From Acanthaster planci (taxonomy: Eukaryota; Echinodermata; Asteroidea; Valvatida; Acanthasteridae): DNA of 64,000 nt. The stretch is taken from positions 1,072,574 to 1,136,573 of the forward strand of contig NW_019091444.1 of the NCBI RefSeq assembly GCF_001949145.1, given 5' to 3'. The translations under genes were made by a program, and so were the position numbers. Below, in pieces: positions 22,291 to 35,705 of this stretch. Numbering within the stretch: the stretch's first letter is position 1; each line of letters opens with the position of its first letter. The notes under the pieces were generated by a model. That model was not told the origin of the DNA and searched no databases. It saw only the letters and a program-made list of their open reading frames with translations.

Positions 22291-23313
22291 GAAATTTTTA
22301 GACACCCAGGAAAAATTTTGAAACACAAAGTGATTCCGAATATGGAATCTTGTGTTGCAATTTTTGAAATGCAGTGAATATTTTTTGTTGTATAAATCAA
22401 ATGAATTTGAAGGATTAATTTTGTTTCATGATTGGCTTGAACGCCCACCTCGCAGAACACAATTTTCAATCTGTCACCTCATGAACTTATTCATACTTTG
22501 CACTTAGAAACATTCATTATTTGCATACCAGAGTGAAAACATTTGGAAACGCTGATGAAAGCAGTAGAATTATGTAATTTTTTTTCTAGCAAAGAAAATA
22601 TTACAGTTATTTTAAGGTTAAATAATGCTATCCATTTCAGAAAACTAAGTGATGCTTACTGTAAAGTCATTTAATGATTTCATAATACTTAAAAATAATT
22701 TTAGTGAACAAACTTGTAGTTTAAAATTAATTTGAACCACATCACCACAGTAGTGAAACCAAAAGATTGTTTCAGAGCAAGGCTTTGATTTTAATATGGT
22801 TTTCATTTTAATTTGAATTCAAAGGAGGTTGATTTTGATCAACATTCAATTAATTGAAATATATTTGAATTTAAGATTCAAATTGTCTTAGCTGTTGACA
22901 GTGATAAGAAAAGCATGTACCGAAATTGCCAAAAGAGAGCGCTTGATATGCTTTAAGTCATACGACTGTTTGGTACATGTATCATATTTTAGTCTTAGGT
23001 TTCATTTCTTTTTTTGGCCTTTATTGCAAAGAGTATTTTTTTTTAATGCGGGTTGGTCATGAAATTTTTCTTCATACTTGAAGGAGGGCTGGATAATTAA
23101 CTAAGCCCCTTGTAAGAAAATGACATCAAAGTTGAAATGTTGGATCCACCAACCAATTTTGAACGTTTCAACGAAAACATCGCCTGTACTGATAACTTCA
23201 GGGCTGTAATCAGTAACTGTTGACCAATGGTGTTCTCGCTATTTGTAATCACGTGCTACTGTGGCATGAATATTCAGTGTAATTTCGTAAGCATTCTGGG
23301 AAAATTTTTAAAG
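22291..23313. other. Spacer between BARD1 and ELP2
   Basis: AT-rich single-copy-looking DNA. It includes TTTGAATTC/AATTGAA-rich stretches around 22780-22880. No coding exon or clear repeat is visible. The ELP2 promoter and 5' untranslated region must lie in the last part. An in-frame upstream start at 23227 exists but lacks the family's N-terminal sequence. Confidence 0.5.
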
Positions 23314-26300
23314 ATGGCGGCCTCCATGAGCACATGCCACATCAGTTGCGCTTGTAATCGGGTTCCACATTGCGTGCATTGGGGCACTAATGGACTCGTT
23401 GCTTTTGGTACATTTAATGCTGTGGCACTGTATGAAACAGAGGTGAGTTTCTTGTAGTTGGGAGATACTTTTAAGGCCTGAAGGAAGAATAGTCGTTTTC
23501 TTAGCAACTGGCCATGGGCGGTCGACATGGTCGATCGGCCGTGCATAGTCCGTAGAGTCGAGGCCAACGTGACCACAGAGGTAGGGAACACGTTAGAAAC
23601 ATGAAAAATGTTGACCTGTTGACTATTGGTTATAAATGTGGTGTTTATTAGCTTTAGAACCCTGTTGCTTTAATCTACATCTAAGGAAACAGAGTCTACC
23701 TTAGTTTTTGAAACAACTTAGGCCTAAGTGAACTTAGCGAAGGACATGAGAATGAATATCCCAGATTTTTGTCCACCGCCTGCATACCGCTAAAACAGCC
23801 GCCCAAAAATTTCATTATTTCCAAAAAGTTATTGTTTCGGTTGTTTTTCCAATTGGGAATGTTTAAAAAATGGCTGCAAAGTAAATCAGGAGTTTGTAGA
23901 GAGCCCACGTACAAATGGCGTAGCTCTCTTGAGTGGAATGTTAGTATTCTTTTTCTATTTTGGACGGGATCATCATATTAATAACTAACGCATCATATTA
24001 ATAACTAATAAATAACTAACATGATATTACATAAAGTAAGGTGAAAACGGTTCTCAAAAATTCCAAAGACTCACCAAAAATACCTTCATCACCACCTACT
24101 TGCTTCCATAGATGCCAACGTCAAACGATTGAGGCTTCAATGATATTTCTGACTTTAAAGTCCGACTATTTTCGCTTGACACATGCTCAGCACTTAAACT
24201 TTTCGCCGCCTCCTCCCGTTCAAATACACACGTGTAGATAGTCCTGGCGCAATATGTCTATGGACGAAAATGGTCCTCTAACGAAACCGCAGGAGAGGCC
24301 CATATGTAGTCGGGGCACAAGACGTATTGACTGGGAAGCAGTCGTTGGTAGCACTCCCAGAAGTCATGATCAACAAGTCTTGTGTCCAGACCACGTAAAG
24401 CCCACTCATGCATACATCTTGGATTTTAGATCTTGGATTAATTTTTTTTTTTGGTAATGCCTACGATGGGGTGCCATCAACCCTGACTATCCTGCCTACT
24501 AGTACTGGCCAGAAACTCTGCTAGACGCATCAGTCTGCATCATTTGTCAAGTGGCTTGTCAGTGTAACAAGATCCAACTGGTCAACTCTCCCCAAGGCCA
24601 AACAGCTTGGGAGTCTGTGGTTACTAGCCACCACAGGATCCAACAGTGGCAGTGGTCAACGGGACTAGCTTGCATTGTCTCAATATGGGTAGATTGTTTG
24701 GCTGCTGTTGATTGCCAATTGCATCAAAAGCACATCAGCTGATGTAGTGTGCTGCGTCTGGCATGGTTCCTAGAGCAAAGCTTTTTGTTTCAAGTCGCAA
24801 ATAATCAAGTTCACACTGACGGAGACCTGCTGACACCAGTGTCAGATTTTCAGCACAGCAGTCTTTTTTTTCCCCACAGTCATCAGATTCAGCGGGGAAA
24901 ATTTGCTGCCTGCTCAGCGGGCACAGAGGGAAGGTCAACTGCGTGAGGTGGATAGAGTGTCCCTTCGTGGAGGAGACTGGACAGTTGGAACTTAGAGAGT
25001 TAGTGTCTGGATCCCAGGATGGTGTAATCATTGTGTGGAGACGGACTGGCACTCAGGTAGGCCTGAGAAGGAAATACGAAGATGCTGCATGTGTGTGTAA
25101 TTATAGTTAACACATGTACAGGGTTTTTGTTCATTTTGGGTGTATGATACCACTTTTTAATTACCAAAATCTCTCAGATCTTCCAAAATTCATCAAGATT
25201 TTTTTGAGTACTTGACAGGATTGAGGAAGGTCAGAACCAGCAATTGTTGGCTTACACAGGGCTTGATGCCCCTTGAGAAAGTTAAAGGAGTGTGCCATGT
25301 GTAGAATGCTGGATAAGTTCAGTTACTAGACCTTTTCTGGCCACATTGGGTAACTGTGGATAACGAGGGTAGAAAAATGTAGCTTTTTCACTTAGACTTG
25401 CGTTTCTTTGACTCGCTGGACAGTACCAGCAACACGCCAGACTTACAGGTCACACGGGAGCCGTGACGGCTGTAGAGGCTGTCCACCTACCGGACTCAGA
25501 TGGCCAGCTCTCCCCTAGTTCATCGACGCTCGTCGCCAGCGTGTCCGGCGATTCTACTGTGAAACTCTGGCAGAGGGCTGACATAGGTGGCGAGTTTTCC
25601 TGCCAGCAGAGCATTGCGCTCGGCAGCGGCTTTGCCCTCGATGTGGCATTGCACGTTCTACCTGGCACAAGCGGTAGGCGGGAAACTACATATCGTACAG
25701 AGGGCACTTGATAGTTGTTCTGAGTTGTGGCTATGTCCACATGGCTTGACTATGGCTGACATTTATACACACGCCTAATGAAGCCATGGGCTAGTGGCCT
25801 AATGCATTTCACATAAACGCATGTTATTTCTAGCCATTACAGATTAATTCAGACATGGCCTATCATAACCAATCAGCTCTGTCGTTAGACGTGACTTTGT
25901 ACGATTATGAATGGAATTGCAACTCAAGAAGAATATGACTGGTTGAAGTAAGAATAGTGACAGAGGTGCATGGAGGCAGCGCACACAATCCTTGACATTA
26001 CATGTGACATCTTGGGTACTGAAAGAATTGAATGTTTGAGAGGTTGTTCAGCCACTGAAAGGTGCCAAGATTGTTGAAATTCCTCCCCAGTGTGCCGCAA
26101 ACACAGCTTCGGTACCCGTTCTGTTTTGCAGTGCCGTTGCTTGTCCTAGGCGGGGACGACATGAAACTGCATTTTTACCAGGAAGCCGGCGGCCACTTCA
26201 CAAAATGTCTGTCTCTTGGCGGGCACGAGGACTGGATCAGAGGGGTAGAAATAACCGCTGACGGTAGGAAAAATCAATCGTGAATTGTTTTCAACGTAGT

Positions 26301-29300
26301 TTTGCCACAGATTTGTCAAGTATTTGGGGAAAGAGATTGAGAGCCAAGAACTTGGGTTACGATTGTTGTTACCCATAAGGGTGACGAAGTCCTGGAGTTA
26401 TGAACAGTTCATTGCAAATAGATATCTAATGGATCTGTGCATAAACTGAAGAGGGCGCTGTCTTGCACTTGTGTATTTCACTAGTTCACACTTGTTGCCC
26501 ATCTGGGAATCGGTGTATACCAGGGATTGCAAGGTTTCCCTGACCAATGAGAATGAAGTAGGTCAGGCAGGTCCCCGGTCCTGTGGGTCTTTATTATGCT
26601 CAGAAGGGAGAGGGTAGCCAGTTGCAAACTGGAAGCATGTGTGCCACTGGTCCCGCTTGTATTTAAGACTCACTACACACCAAGAGTGTTTCGCATCATC
26701 ATGATGAGAGACTCCTTGAACAAAGAACTCACAGGCTAAATTTGCTGTTTTGTCTTCCATTTGCCCTCTGTGCAAATCGTTAAGATAACGGCGACCTACT
26801 CGTGGCCAGTTGCGCCCAAGATTGCTTCATCCGTCTGTGGAGAGTCGTGGCGGACCACAGCAGAGATGCAAAACAGGATGACGGTGAGCTGAGGCTGAAA
26901 GGGAATAAATTCCAAGCAGCTTGGGAAGGTAAAGTGTTACGTCAAAGATGGAACCCTCTAACTTTCTGAAACTTTGCCAGGGAGCAAATGAAAGACATGT
27001 CACCTGCTTTGTACTTGAAACGAAATGAGTGAGAGCAGTAAAACCAGCTGAACTTGCTTTGAATTTGCTTCAGTGCTGCCTGAATCGAACATATCTATCC
27101 ATTTGCATTAAAAGCAGGGACTTTTTTTTCAACACTAAGAAGCACAACGAAGCTTGTGCCCTGTAGGCCAAGTTCCAGGTTATAGCTCAGAACCAACTCA
27201 TTTGGACTTTACTGAATTTTCAAGTCCAATCTTCTCCCCCAGTGGTACATTCCTCGTTCTGGCGACAAATGGGACACCACTCTGTCATGCCACAGAGGCC
27301 ATGGTCCAATTTACATTTTGTTGGTGAAGACTGTGCATACCTCCATATACCTGTGTATGTCTCAGTTTCATCAAGAATCACAATTTTTGTGGAGAACAAC
27401 TTTCCAACTCTGACAGGAAGGTAACTGTTGATTCAGGTGACGAGGCCCATTTTTCCGTGGTGTTGGAGAGTGTGCTGGCCGGTCATGAACAGTGGGTCTA
27501 TGGTCTGCACTGGCACCCTGCAACTTACAAAGGTACGATACAGAACAGTACACGGTTCAAACCATTTTTTAAGACAGACAGTATCAACATAAGAACTTTT
27601 TAATTCAGAACAAGCAGCGGTTTAAATGTTGAATTTGGAGGGGGCTGTGTATCAGAAACATTGTGTTCAATGTTATTGTGGCCGAAGTGGAAGTATGGGT
27701 GGAGTCGAACCCACGTCCACTCTGATGGTGTTTGTGCAAGATGTGCTCTGTAGGTCACATTGTTACCGCCCGTCTGCTCAGTGGACCACTGACAAATGTT
27801 TCAGCAGGGGGGAATCGAACCTTCGACATGTAGGCTGAGTGCCTGGATGCTCTGCTGTAGAAAGAAAAGCTCAATAGGTCCAGGTCTGTCAAGTCAGTAC
27901 TTGGAAAAACTGAATGCTGACTTTGATGCAATTTTGTAACTGGAGGGATTCTTACCCCAACCCGGTGGTTTGCAGTCCAAGTGCTCTACCTTTGAAATTG
28001 TCGATTTTGTTCTTTTGTTTTGGTCACCGGACAGATGGGAGGAGACATCAAGAGCCCCGCCTACTCTCCGCCTCCATGGACAAGACCATGATCGTATGGA
28101 AGCTGGACAGCGACTCAGGGGTGTGGCTTGATCATGTGAGTCCAATTTATTCCTGCTGACCACGCCCCTTAGAGATCAAGATTCAAAAAGGGGTCCCTCA
28201 CTTTTCAATAATCCAGGCCTGTTGAAGCTGTCCTCCAAAGTAATTTTTTTTCCAGATTACATCAATAACTAACTTCTTTTCTCGAAGCCATCGTGTTATA
28301 GATCGGGCCAATGAAATTCCTTGACTGGCTCATGCATATGTAAGGTGAATTCTACCAATCATCTCTCTTTTTCCTCTCCTGTTAAGGTGAGGGTAGGCGA
28401 GGTGGGTGGTAACACCTTGGGTCTGTTCGGATGTCAGTTTGGCCCGGATGGGAATGCCATCTTGGCTCACGGATACCAGGGAGCATTTCACCTCTGGAAA
28501 AAAGCCATTTCGAATCCAGACTCGGTGAGTATTTGTAAGATGCCATAAAAGGGTCTCCTTAAAAATCACAGTTGTGTCATTAACTAAAAGAACAGAAGTT
28601 TCTATGCTGCCAACTGTCATGATTTGAGTCTAGCTCTTATGCCCAATGACCACCTCCAAGATTAAAGTATTTGTTACCGTCGGGACAGCCCTGGGCAAAC
28701 TTTTAGTGCCCTGTACTTAATTTGAATGACTGAGGTGTATGAATTTTAACATTGTTACAAGAATCTTTTTGAAAGGTACAAGTTTATTGTTATTTAATTC
28801 TTTTTGCAGATGACCGACCAGTGGTTTCCTGTGCCGGTGGTCAGTGGTCACTATGCCGGTGTGCAGGACATTGTCTGGGAGCCAGAGAATGGAGAGTTCC
28901 TGATGAGTGTCGGCTTGGACCAGACGACGAGACTGCACGCTCCCTGGCAAAGGGAAGGTTTCGAGGTAAACAAAAGTCAACAGAAATGAAGATGTCTGTA
29001 CATCAGTGTTTATTTCAACAAGGGAAATAGAATTATGAGCGGTCCCCGCTAAATGAATCCTGTGGTCAGGCTATCAGTAAGTTTGTTTTAGTTTCCACAG
29101 CTGTGTGTTGTGACTTTTGGTACATTCCTCATTTTGGCATCCTGATGAACATGGATGTTATTAAAATGGAAAGTGTTGAGGATGCTGACTGATTTACGTC
29201 GCGTAAGATTCTTTCAGAGTCAACAACTTTTTAGGGTCCAGCAACTTGTTATTCAATTTGCTAGCTTGGGCCACCGATGGGCCATTATTTGAAAGGCTAT

Positions 29301-32300
29301 TCTTGTAAACATGTGACCCATCCCAACAAAATGAGAGTAAAATTGCATCCCGCTCTGTCCTATTTTGAGGGTTCAAAGTCATATTGAAGTGGAGGTCAAA
29401 TTTTGGGGTTTTGTAATATTTGGAGAGAAAAACCTGTCTCCTATTTAATTTTAGTGTTTCACAGGATCACATTTAAAATGTCATTTTCTTAGCAATTCTG
29501 ATGATAGCATTATTTGTGCCCGGTCTGAAATGTTGAAACAATGTCGGGAACAAAGACGCCAAGCTGCCAGAATAATGTCACATTGTCACCTGGTACTTTT
29601 ACCCTAAGTGTTCCATGTACATGCCATTGGAGAGCTCTCTTTCTGCTGAATTAAAAAATACCAATATCTCAATTTTTGAAAATTCCAATTGTCAGCTCAT
29701 TTTGCGGTGACAGGTCACATATGAAATGCTGTAAAATTTGGTTCAGATCTGCTTGTGATGTGTGCCAGTATAAATCAGTGTGGATAATAAGATTGAAAAT
29801 TTAACCACAGTCATCATATCACGTATATTATTTGAAACTCTATTGCAGTAAATAAGTGAAATGTTACGAGGTTTTGTTCAAATCCGCTTGTGATATTTGA
29901 TCTTTGCCAAAAGAAATGAGCACAGATGATATAATTGAAGATTTACCCTGGTCATCACATCTGTTATATTTTTGAAGTAAGCAGTGACAAAGACTAAATT
30001 TTCTGTGGTCAGTAGAGAGTATTCATTGTTTGCACTGGTACTTGTTTTAATCTGTCTTTTTTGCGAGTAGACAACATGGCATGAGATAGCGCGACCCCAG
30101 GTCCACGGTTATGACATGCAGTGTCTGACATTGGTCAACCAATTCCAGCTGGCCTCGGGAGCCGACGAAAAGGTTCGTCTCCAGAACTTCTCTCATATTT
30201 TCACCAACTTGACGTTTGTGGGGTGTCGTAAAACGAGCCGTGAAAAAATCTGGTTTGCACAAAATAGTTACCAGCCAAAATTGGCTAAGCCAATCTTCTG
30301 CTCAGTGGATCTTTGCCAATTGTTTTCCTGGGAAACCCTTAAGCAATTTTTTATTTTTCTTTTTTTTTTATACGTTACTAGGTTGTGAGAGTGTTTGAGG
30401 CACCGAGGAATTTCATAGAGAACTTCGGGAGGATATCTGATGTGGACGTCAGTCAAGCTCTCAAGGACAGGGTAAGGGTTTTGTTGGAATTCAAACCAGG
30501 TTTATGTTTTCCGTTTGGTATACAGGCAGGGGTCGCACTTGGACAAGTCAGAGATCACGTTATTGTGTGGATGCTTGCTTGAACATGGTCAATGCAGTGC
30601 CTTTGTGGAGGTAAAAAAAAGTTTTTAATAACGTTCAATTTAGTTTTTCAAGTCATTTAAAAAACTACTTTATTTGTACTGTTGGGTGTGAGTATTCTGA
30701 TTGAATACAAGACCAATGCCACAATATGGACAATTTAGGAGATCCAAAGCAGGGTTACCAGCTGATATCTCATGTATGTGATACTGCATGCGACTGGTTC
30801 CCAGTGTGTGATATTGATCAGGGTAATTTGCTACTCGGACACTCTGGAATTTTTTGGTTTCTCATTTTCTGCAGAAGGAAAGTGACATCCCCGAAGGAGC
30901 GAGCGTCCCCGCCCTGGGCTTGTCCAACAAAGCCGTGTTCCAGGGAGAGGCGGGCATGCCAACCTCGGACCGAGAGATCTCCCACCCCAGCGAGATGTAC
31001 CCAGAGATCTATTTCAACCCCCTCGAGCTAGCAGGTATCAGTCGATGCACGCCCTGGCCCGCGACTGGTGAAAGTGTGAAAACTCACCATTCATGCAGGG
31101 CATTCACCCAGAGTGTCTGACGTGATCCTTCCAGAAAGTAGTCTATAGACATTGATATCGAGGGATTAGAACGAATGAACGATAAAAGTGACCAGAGTTA
31201 GTTGGTAGCTTCAATTTTGTGAATATTTAGCACCCCCTTCCATTTTTCTAACCTCAAGCTCCACCCACGGAGGAGCACCTGCTGCAGAACACCCTGTGGC
31301 CGGAGACGCAGAAGCTGTATGGTCACAGCTACGAAATCTTCAGCATCGCCAGCCACCCCAACGGCAGCCTCGTAGCCTCGGCATGCAAGGTGAGTATCGG
31401 ACAGATCTCCTCTTTGAACGTAACTTCCTACTCGCCGACTTGAGATGGGTTGAGCCAACGCTCGGTGCCCAAGTAATGCCGGATGGTATCATTGGAATGT
31501 GTTGGGCAAACGCGTGACTCTGCGAGGTCAAATTTGGACGTCTTATTGGTCAGACAGCATTTTCCAAATCTTTTGTTGGGTTGAGATCTCCCACCCCAGC
31601 GAGATGTATCCAGAGATCTATTTTCAACCCCCTTGAGCTCGCAGGTATCAGTCGATGCACGCCCTGGCCCGCGACTGGTGAAAGTGTGAAAACTTACCAT
31701 TCATGCAGTGCATTCACCCAGAGTGTCTGACGTGATCCTTCCAGAAAGTAGACAGTTTTCAGACAGTTTAAGTGGCCCGTCCCCAGAATGCATTGACAAA
31801 CAGTGGTCTATTTCTATTAAGAAGAAAGGCCGATCTGTTCCCCTGTGTTCCTCCGTAGGCATCCAAGCCGGAGTACGCGACCGTGATTCTCTGGGACACC
31901 ACATCGTGGCGGCAGTTGGGCCAACTTGCCGCCCACTCGCTGACCGTGACCCAGCTTGCCTTCTCCCACTCCGGCCGCCATCTCCTGGCCGTGTCCAGAG
32001 ACAGGACCTGGTCGCTGTTCCAGGAGAGAAAGTCCAACCAGCAGCCAGGCACTGGTAAGAGAAAAAAAACGTTGGATCAAGTTGTCTGTTCTGTCCATTC
32101 TTGAGATCCAAAGTGATGATATTTTGACATGTTAGTCGTTCTTGTATTGTTCACATTTATCGTTTTAACTTCACCTTTAATGCCTCGTGTTTCCAGTAAC
32201 ATTTTGATCCTTTTCAGTGTTTAATTTTTCTGTAAATGCATCATTATACATATAATTCTCATTGCGGCTCTATAAAATTTTTTTAGTTATTTTATCCGGG

Positions 32301-34189
32301 ACGTGGTTCAAGATGGACCGGTACGGTCTTTACCACAACCCTTGACATTGTCAGGAAATCAGAAATCAAAATGTTTGAAGGTTTTGGGAATATCATTGGG
32401 ATTGCGAAAGCTTGTTTGTGTTTCTGTACTAGGCTTCAAATCTAACTTTTAAAACTTTTGAGAAGTACAAAGCCTGATGTCAGTTTCCGTCATGTTGTCT
32501 GCAGGCTGTCCATATACGTTGGTGGCGTGCACAGACAAGAAAACCTCAATCCACACGCGCATCATCTGGTCTTGTTCCTGGTCACACGATGATCGGTACT
32601 TTGCTACAGCATCACGAGACAAGAAAGTAAGTGGCTGACCTTTGGCCTGTCACCTTCCTGCAGAAATCGCCGGGCAGATGTTTAATTTGTCTCTTGGAAA
32701 TTTGCAAAGGCTTCTTTTACGAAATTCTACACAATCCGGAATTATTCAGAGGTTGACTTTTTATAGTTCTCTGTTAAATCATTTTAATTGTACGATTTTA
32801 TACGTGGTTTACAATGTCAATCTTATGATTGGAAATTTCCAGGTCATTGTTTGGGGTCAGAGGTCATCCGGTCAGGATGGGGAGGCGGCAGCATCTGGTG
32901 GTCTGGGTAACTACCAGGCATGCTCAGCGCCTGTGGACCTGAAGGATTCGGTGACGGCAGTCGACTTTGCCCCCACCTTGAGCAGTGTTGACGGAAGGTA
33001 AATTACGAGAGCATTTGTAAGTTCTAAGTGTCCAGACTACAATCTGAGCATTGTCAGCTTGAATAGGAGTGAAACTTGTCATGCCATTCCACAGTCTTGT
33101 TTTGCCTGGACTCCCAATCAACAGTACCAGACTATTCACTTTGTGGGCGGAGTAAAAGAAATACTTAGGGGAGGGGAAAAAACCCAAGTGTGATTTCTAA
33201 ACATTTATTTCAATTTGCTCAGTTGTATGGGATGAGAGAACAAGTGTAGTCATCACAGCTTAACTTCTTGAAGGCTATCATGATGTGGCAGTTTTACAAG
33301 ATCGGCAAAATTGTGCGCAACAAAACCTTGAGCGTGGAATTCAGCTTTCTTCAGAAAGTGTCTTGAAGGGCTTCTACTTTGATGGAAGTCTAAAGATGGA
33401 TCTGGCTTTGTGCCCGAGTTTGACTGCGTGAGCTCCAAGTTGTCGATATTTCTTGCTTGTTTTATTGCAGTTACATCATCGCTGTTGGGCTAGACTCGGG
33501 AGCGATGTCCGTACTGAAATGGAACTCAGAGAAATCCAATGGCTGGCAGACGTGTTTCCGCTTCCCAACACAGTAAGTTTGACAAAAACCAAGGACAGGA
33601 GGTCTGACCACAGCAGGTTTTATTTCTCCAGGTTCCTGGCTGAGTATCCCGCTCTGCACTCGTTCCAGGATGGGGCCAGCGGAGTTGAGAGGGATCCTTG
33701 TTAATAAGCATTGACTTTCTGAGCGCCAGCCTGGGTATCCCAACCACACACAAGCACCATCAAGAAAAGATCAATGATGTCGAGAGTTTTTCTAATTGTG
33801 CACTTGATGCCGAGGCAAAAGTTCTTTGTCAGTTTCATTCATACCATGTACAATTTTGCTCAATCGGGGCTCATTGCTTATGTAGAATGGTAGAATCTTG
33901 AGATGGCTTGTATCGTTTGTATATCAACTGGCTTTATTTACCAAATCAGGGTATGAACCCAAGACCAATCAACCAAAGAATGGTCCCGGTTCTTGCACCA
34001 CTGTAATTCTGTCATCTGTCACTTTTTATCAACAGGCTGTGCCACACGGCAACGGTCAAGAGACTGAGGTGGAGGCCAAAGGTCAGAGGTGAAGACAAGG
34101 GCCAGGATGGGAGGTCGCAACTCGCGCTGGCTAGCTGCGGTGCCGATGGCAGCGTACGGATCCACAGTAACACACACAACTCGTTATAA
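23314..34189 (+). CDS. ELP2: Elongator complex protein 2, ELP2 (complete)
   Basis: WD40 scaffold subunit of Elongator, the complex that modifies the wobble uridine of tRNA; ELP2 joins ELP1 and ELP3 in the core. Exons 23314-23442, 24880-25056, 25424-25673, 26132-26263, 26785-26928, 27437-27532, 28035-28135, 28387-28524, 28810-28965, 30071-30172, 30382-30471, 30875-31034, 31259-31389, 31859-32054, 32505-32626, 32843-32997, 33471-33572, 34036-34189; phases close to 844 aa, close to the human length (826). Family signatures in order: [15 protein letters not shown] at the N terminus, [105 protein letters not shown] and SRDRTWSLF. Two seven-bladed WD40 propellers are expected. The start is the ATG followed by [14 protein letters not shown] 23329 is also possible. 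Confidence 0.95.
27690..27835 (-). repeat. tRNA-like repeat with two B boxes
   Basis: Read on the minus strand, two B-box-like motifs occur about 110 bases apart: AAGGTTCGATTCCCCC near 27810 and GTGGGTTCGACTCCACCC near 27700. The second has a self-complementary T-stem. This looks like a dimeric tRNA-derived SINE head in the ELP2 intron 27533-28034. Confidence 0.45.
28966..30070 (+). repeat. Long ELP2 intron with a diverged tandem duplication
   Basis: This 1.1-kb intron contains two roughly 135-bp units at about 29741-29875 and 29876-30000. They share the TTCAGATCTGCTTGTGAT/TTCAAATCCGCTTGTGAT start and later ATAATTGAAGATTTA and GTCATCA words. Otherwise AT-rich, nothing coding seen. Confidence 0.5.
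30974..31142 (+). repeat. Source copy of exon-intron duplication in ELP2
   Basis: The last 61 bases of ELP2 exon 12 (ending 31034), its splice donor and about 108 bases of intron are nearly identical to 31583-31752 in the next intron. Confidence 0.9.
31583..31752 (+). repeat. Duplicated ELP2 exon 3' end, donor and intron (non-coding copy)
   Basis: Near-identical copy of 30974-31142 displaced by about 609 bp, now in the intron between the exons ending at 31389 and starting at 31859. It has a one-base insertion (CTATTTTCAACC against CTATTTCAACC) that shifts the frame, and no acceptor of its own. It should therefore be skipped, though it carries a second copy of the GTATCA donor. Confidence 0.9.
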
Positions 34190-34407
34190 ACGTCGGTCAC
34201 GTTTTAGTCTGAGTGTCGGTCTGTGAAAGTTTGGGACTTGTTTTTGTTGGAAACTCCCACAGTTTGCACATACTGGCATCCGAATTTGGTCAAGTCTGGT
34301 GTCCATTTGCCGATTTCGTGACATTTTATTTATTTTCACCCAAGGTAGAGTTGATCTGTTGTTAGATGTTTCAAAAGAAAAACCTGTGTTTCTGTGATAG
34401 AGGGCTG

Positions 34408-34413
34408 AATAAA
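34408..34413 (+). terminator. Possible ELP2 poly(A) signal (AATAAA)
   Basis: The first AATAAA after the ELP2 stop codon, 219 bases downstream. It is followed within 60 bases by GT-rich sequence (TTGTGTTTGTGTGATGTTTG), a typical downstream element. Confidence 0.65.
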
Positions 34414-35084
34414 ATGTTGCCAGGTTGTGTTTGTGTGATGTTTGCCATGTTTTGTGTTTTCCTGTAATGAAGATTCATCTTGGGTTTTTTTTAGGAGAAG
34501 CCACATATATTGATGAGTATTTGAAATTTTGGCCCAAAACTTTGGAAGGAGAATTTAAACATTGGAGTTTTAATTAAGATTTGGCCCACAAATTGCATGA
34601 GGTTACTCTGGGATTGAAGCTGCATTTTTTATTCAAATTTGACTCCAACATCTAAAATGTGTAAGCCTTGAATTTTTTTTCTAATAAAAAAAAAATTCTT
34701 AAAATCTCAAATTTGTCATTTTTGGCCAAAAGTAAATAAAACTGCAAGGGGTTAAGCCTTCCATTTTAATGAAAACTGGATCAAAACTCTAATTATCCCC
34801 AAATCTCAATATTGTCCATTTTTGGCCAATTATATAAAACAGCAAGGATTTGCCTTTTTCCCCCCAAATCTCAAATTTGTCGTATTTGCCCAAATTTAAA
34901 TCAACTTGTATTTTAATTGAAAATGACCTAAAATTTTGTTTTCCTTCAAATCTCTCGGTAACTCTTTTTTGGTCTTTTGACACCAATTCTGTGAAAATTG
35001 CACGTGTACGTATCTTTCTTGTTACAAGCGACCCCTTTTTCCTGAAAGAAAAAGCCAAAAAAAAAAAAAAAGCAAGTCTGGTCC

Positions 35085-35320
35085 AAGACAATTTGGCTCA
35101 TCAGGCCGGCATGGCCTGAAGTGAGAACATTTCTTCCCTCCCTTCCCCGGATTGGATGCCAGTCCATCGCAGGTTGCTTCCCTAGCCAATGCTGGTACCC
35201 ATTTATACTCCTGGGTGGAGAGAGGCAAGCAGGGGTGAAGTGGCTTGCCAAGGGCCACAACATACTGCCAACAGCTGGATTCGAACCTCCAACCCTATGA
35301 TTGGAAACCGTAGACGGTTA
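35085..35320 (-). mobile_element. tRNA-derived SINE (CTTGGCAAG body), copy 2
   Basis: On the minus strand a B-box-like GAGGTTCGAATCCAGC (about 35275-35290) leads into a body with GTGGCCCTTGGCAAGCCACT, GGGTACCAGCATTGGCTAG and CCTGCGATGGACTGGCATCC. This is the same body as the SINE at 9841-10025 in the KIF28 intron. Confidence 0.75.
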
Positions 35321-35550
35321 AATTTTCAGTGACATGTTCATGATATAAAACTGAACACTTGAAAATGTAAATGTAGAAAGGTTTGCAAATATATGTGAGG
35401 TCTGAATATTTTGTGTATTCTCTGTCTTTTTAACGTATTGAAATTTGTTTTTGTTATTTAAATACATGCAAAGATGCTGTGCCCTCTGACCTTTTTTGAA
35501 ATTGCGCAATCCTAACCTTTAAATATAAGTTCCGAAATCATATCTATCAA

Positions 35551-35613
35551 GAGGCCTACGGCCTGGTGGTTAGCGAGCTGGCTGCCGGGCCAGGGGATCC
35601 CGGTTCAAATCCC
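35551..35613 (+). mobile_element. tRNA-derived SINE head cut by an assembly gap
   Basis: An A-box-like CTGGTGGTTAGCGAGC and the B box CCCGGTTCAAATCCC are spaced as in a tRNA. The sequence then breaks at the run of undetermined bases, so the body of the element is probably inside the gap. Confidence 0.6.
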
Positions 35614-35705
35614 NNNNNNNNNNNNNNNNNNNNNNNNNNNNNNNNNNNNNNNNNNNNNNNNNNNNNNNNNNNNNNNNNNNNNNNNNNNNNNNNNNNNNNN
35701 NNNNN
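35614..35705. other. Assembly gap (92 undetermined bases)
   Basis: A run of n. Open frames reported across it are artefacts. A repeat next to it (SINE head) is the likely cause of the gap. Confidence 0.99.

Noticed and set aside
31701-32111. Minus-strand frames of 93-136 aa
   Set aside because: They are antisense to the ELP2 exon 31859-32054 and have no family similarity.
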